From: Bradyrhizobium diversitatis
Lineage (GTDB): Bacteria > Pseudomonadota > Alphaproteobacteria > Rhizobiales > Xanthobacteraceae
NCBI RefSeq assembly: GCF_016031635.1
Contig: NZ_JACEGD010000006.1
Location: 248,001-312,000, forward strand
DNA length: 64,000 nucleotides
Reading direction: 5' to 3'
Part shown: positions 61,690 to 64,000 of the stretch, one piece after another
Numbering within the stretch: the stretch's first letter is position 1
How the letters are laid out: each line of letters begins with the position of its first letter
Made by a program: the position numbers and the translations under genes
Notes under the pieces: model-generated
Told to the model about the DNA's origin: nothing
The model's input: only the letters and a program-made list of their open reading frames with translations
Databases searched by the model: none

Positions 61690-62325
61690 TCAGGGCTTCT
61701 GGCCGAAGTTGAAGGCCTTGGTGGCAGACCACGGATCAGTCGTCGAGACCTGCTCGCTCGGTACCTGCTCGAGCTCAGGCGACAATGGGTCTGCCGAGAA
61801 GGTGCGGCCCCATTGCCGGCTCGGCTCGTTGCTGATCTTGCCGATATAGGTAACGAGGTCCCAGATCACGCTGTCGGGCAGCACGCCGCCCCAGGCCGGC
61901 ATGCCGTTGGGCCGTCCCTGGTAGATCGACAGATAGATGTTCTCCGGCTGCGAGCCGTATGTGAAGAGGTTGTTGCTCAGTGCCGGTCCCATGCCGCCGC
62001 CGCCATTCGGCGCGTGGCAGCCGACGCAATTGAAATTGACGTAATAGGTTATCCCGCGCTGCTCGGCATTGGGGTCGCCCTGCACTGGGTTTTTGATCAC
62101 AGGCGGATCCGGCTGAGCGCCCGGGAATAGCGTGGTCACGGGGACCTGCATGAACACGCCCGGCCTGCCGTTGCCGACGCTGCCGCCGAAATTCGGCCGC
62201 GGCGCCAGCGTCGGCATCTGCGCCTCCTGGGATTGCGGCAGGGTTTGCTGCGCGAGCACAGCGCTGTTCGGCACGACCGCCAGCAGTAGCGATAAGGCGC
62301 TCGCGCGCAGCGGTGAGGCAGGCAT
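61690..62325 (-). CDS. Periplasmic c-type cytochrome
   Basis: A 211-residue cytochrome c. It has a signal peptide (MPASPLRASALSLLLAVV...VLAQ), a heme site NFNCVGCHAPNGGG and the methionine ligand in GRPNGMPAWGG. It has extra proline-rich sequence before the heme site. The position next to a PQQ alcohol dehydrogenase and an XoxJ-like protein suggests that it is the direct electron acceptor. Its ATG shares one base with the upstream stop (TAATG). The long frame above the start was rejected. Confidence 0.88.
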   Translation of the reverse strand: MPASPLRASALSLLLAVVPNSAVLAQQTLPQSQEAQMPTLAPRPNFGGSVGNGRPGVFMQVPVTTLFPGAQPDPPVIKNPVQGDPNAEQRGITYYVNFNCVGCHAPNGGGGMGPALSNNLFTYGSQPENIYLSIYQGRPNGMPAWGGVLPDSVIWDLVTYIGKISNEPSRQWGRTFSADPLSPELEQVPSEQVSTTDPWSATKAFNFGQKP

Positions 62326-63176
62326 TACTCGTGCCCTCCCGAGACCGTTACGGGCTCCTCGATCAAGGGCACGCCGTAGCTCCGCAACAGTGCAGCGATG
62401 TCGGTTCGATGTGCGTCGATGAACGCGTTCAACTGGTCGCGCAGCGCGTGGTTCCCCTTGCGAACGCCCATCGAAATGGCGAACTGGAACTGTTGAGGTG
62501 CGAAGCGGTCGCCATCCCGGATCGGGATGACTGACAGCGGCACCTTGGAATGCGCGGCGAAATAGCCGCCCAACGGACCCCAGGCGGCGGCGACGTCGAT
62601 CTTGCCGTGTTCGACCGCCTCGATCAGGCGTGCAGGCGGATTGGCCTGACGATAGTCCCCATAGATCGAGTATCCCCGGACATTGTCGACGATGCCGAGC
62701 TGGCCGAGGGCCTGTGCGGGCGGTGGGTTGTTGCCGTCGTCGCCGACGAGATGCACGCCGATCGTCAGGCGATGGAGGCGGGGATCGAGCAGGGACGAGA
62801 GATCGAGATGCGCGTCCTGGCGGCTGACGAAAACATAGGTCGAGCGATAATAGGGCTTCGTGGTCTCTACGAGCTCGTAGCCGACAGGAACGCCCATCAC
62901 GACGTCGCAGTTCTCGGCCTTGAGCGTGTTGCGGATGAAGCCCCGACGCTGTGCCCACCATGTGTAGGACACCGACCGTCCCAGCGCCTCGGCCACCATC
63001 GAAGCGAGCTTGTTCTCAAAACCGGCTACGGCGCTATTGGAGAACGGCAGATTGTTCGGATCAGCGCAGACGCGAAGCTCGCCATTCGGCGCGGCGGCTA
63101 CCGAGGATGCGATCCCGATCGGGCCGGCAAAAGCGAGAGCAGCAGTAAGGACGACCCAATCACTGCGGAGGCGCAT
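62325..63176 (-). CDS. XoxJ/MoxJ-like quinoprotein-associated binding protein
   Basis: A 283-residue periplasmic protein with a signal peptide and a family 3 binding-protein fold (LRVCADPNNLPFSN, YTWWAQRRGFIRNTL, CDVVMGVPVGYELV). This is the group associated with PQQ methanol/ethanol dehydrogenases (MoxJ, XoxJ), thought to assist activation or assembly of the dehydrogenase and not transport. The start at 63176 overlaps the dehydrogenase gene by 17 bases. No ABC permease is nearby, which supports the accessory role. Confidence 0.88.
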   Translation of the reverse strand: MRLRSDWVVLTAALAFAGPIGIASSVAAAPNGELRVCADPNNLPFSNSAVAGFENKLASMVAEALGRSVSYTWWAQRRGFIRNTLKAENCDVVMGVPVGYELVETTKPYYRSTYVFVSRQDAHLDLSSLLDPRLHRLTIGVHLVGDDGNNPPPAQALGQLGIVDNVRGYSIYGDYRQANPPARLIEAVEHGKIDVAAAWGPLGGYFAAHSKVPLSVIPIRDGDRFAPQQFQFAISMGVRKGNHALRDQLNAFIDAHRTDIAALLRSYGVPLIEEPVTVSGGHE

Positions 63177-64000
63177 GGCTGCCGTCCTGGTTGCTGGTGC
63201 CGCCGAGCTTGAACACCAGAAGCTCACTGCCACCTGCCGTGTAGAATGGCAGGTCCTGCATCGCACCGGTGAAGCCGAGCGCGCCGTTGCGCACGCGCTG
63301 ATCCACCTCTGCATTCGCCACTACACCAGGCCAGCCGCCGACACCGGAGAGGATCGCGATGTATTGCTGCCCATCGGATCCCCGATAGGAGATCGGCTGA
63401 CCGATGAACCCGGAGCCCGCGCGAAACTGCCAAAGCAATTTGCCGGTTTTCGCGTCCACCGCCTTGAACAGACGATCCATCGTTCCGTAGAAGGCGACGT
63501 CGCCCGCGGTTACCAGCGCGCCGCTCCAAACCGGCAGCTTCTCGTGAATCTCCCACACCTTCTTCCGAGCGACCGGGTCCCACGCCATGAACTCGCCGCG
63601 GTGGCCGCCCGGCCCGGCATACATGTCGACATCGGCGCCGACATAGGGCGTGCCGGCGATGTAGCCGACCTGCGACGCCTTGAAGTTCATGCAGAGATGC
63701 TGATGTGGAACGTAGAGAAGCTTGGTACGGGGCGACCAGGCGGACGGTTGCCAGTCCTTGGCGCCCGGGGCCGTCGGGCAGATGTTCTCGACCGTCTTGC
63801 CGACCAGAGGGGTCTTCTCCTCATTGGGGATGATCTTGCCGGTCTTGAGGTCGACGCCCTTATAGGCGTTCACGAACTCATAGGCTTCCGCCGAGATCAC
63901 CTCGCCCGAGGTTCGGTCCATGACGTACATATAGCCGTTGCGTCCGGGGTGGATCAGCACCTTGCGCGGCTGGCCATTGAGCTCGAGGTCGACCAGCACG
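63160..64000 (-). CDS. PQQ-dependent alcohol dehydrogenase (XoxF/ExaA type), C-terminal part
   Basis: The last 279 residues of a quinoprotein alcohol dehydrogenase; the N-terminal half lies beyond the window. Propeller motifs (NGYMYVMDRTSGEV, GEFMAWDPVARKKVWE, YGTMDRLFKAVDAKTGKLLWQF) and the closing SGVGGWPG are typical of the methanol/ethanol group. The residue that separates calcium from lanthanide enzymes is not inside the window. With an XoxJ-like protein and cytochromes it forms a periplasmic alcohol oxidation chain. Confidence 0.9.
   Translation of the reverse strand, partial: VLVDLELNGQPRKVLIHPGRNGYMYVMDRTSGEVISAEAYEFVNAYKGVDLKTGKIIPNEEKTPLVGKTVENICPTAPGAKDWQPSAWSPRTKLLYVPHQHLCMNFKASQVGYIAGTPYVGADVDMYAGPGGHRGEFMAWDPVARKKVWEIHEKLPVWSGALVTAGDVAFYGTMDRLFKAVDAKTGKLLWQFRAGSGFIGQPISYRGSDGQQYIAILSGVGGWPGVVANAEVDQRVRNGALGFTGAMQDLPFYTAGGSELLVFKLGGTSNQDGSHAPPQ

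Noticed and set aside
1..64000. CRISPR array, insertion sequence or prophage
   Set aside because: No regularly spaced repeats, transposase, integrase or phage structural genes were recognised.

Overview
The window reads as a high-GC alphaproteobacterial chromosome, most likely Bradyrhizobium or a close relative. The grounds are dense GC-rich coding, many ABC importers and acyl-CoA genes, GGAAC/CGTT-type stress promoters, PQQ dehydrogenases, and small proteins (for example 56844-57044) that I recall from that genus. No rRNA gene, intact tRNA, insertion sequence or CRISPR array was seen.

Left part (1-37 kb), catabolic modules with their own regulators. (i) 1-3816: a LacI regulator heading a tautomerase / acyl-CoA dehydrogenase / CoA-transferase operon, divergent from a DapA-type lyase, with two copies of a LacI-like operator between them. 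(ii) 3822-12832: a LysR regulator divergent from a CoA-transferase III, acyl-CoA dehydrogenase, two hotdog proteins (one without the catalytic pair), two unusual DapA-like lyases and a polar amino-acid ABC importer. (iii) 12829-24037: two divergent operons around an FCD-type GntR regulator. The minus operon encodes an NMT1/THI5-type ABC importer, a class II aldolase and an FMN-dependent monooxygenase; the plus operon encodes an SDR, an aminotransferase, an alpha/beta hydrolase, an M20 amidohydrolase and a flavin reductase that could feed the monooxygenase. (iv) 24264-36994: an FAD amine-oxidase-like protein, a SnoaL-like protein, a TauE-type exporter, a MocR regulator, a YtcJ-like amidohydrolase with a CobW-type metallochaperone, and a complete dipeptide-type ABC importer.

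Middle (37.0-38.5 kb): a gene-poor stretch with the 3' part of a tRNA-Lys gene, which looks like an attachment-site scar, flanked by two copies of a diverged repeat. A third copy lies at 24.1 kb. The catabolic block to the left may therefore be part of an integrated island.

Right part: 38563-54254 holds fifteen minus-strand genes, nearly all overlapping, that look like one surface-glycan or glycolipid system. They encode inositol-3-phosphate synthase, a histidine phosphatase, a nucleotidyltransferase, four CgeB-like glycosyltransferases, a GT4 glycosyltransferase, three sugar-nucleotide SDRs, a cobalamin-dependent radical SAM enzyme, a methyltransferase, a clan-A glycosidase-like protein and a phosphopentomutase. 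Both transcription units carry the same 17-bp motif upstream, and one copy forms a perfect GGAAC-N17-CGTT promoter of the EcfG general-stress type. This is my main candidate for a poorly described system. Next come small stress-type proteins, a GT9-like enzyme, a Crp/Fnr regulator and a DUF4336-SDR fusion. The window ends in a minus-strand quinoprotein operon (PQQ alcohol dehydrogenase, XoxJ-like protein, two cytochromes c) that closes with a glucose dehydrogenase gene broken by one missing base.
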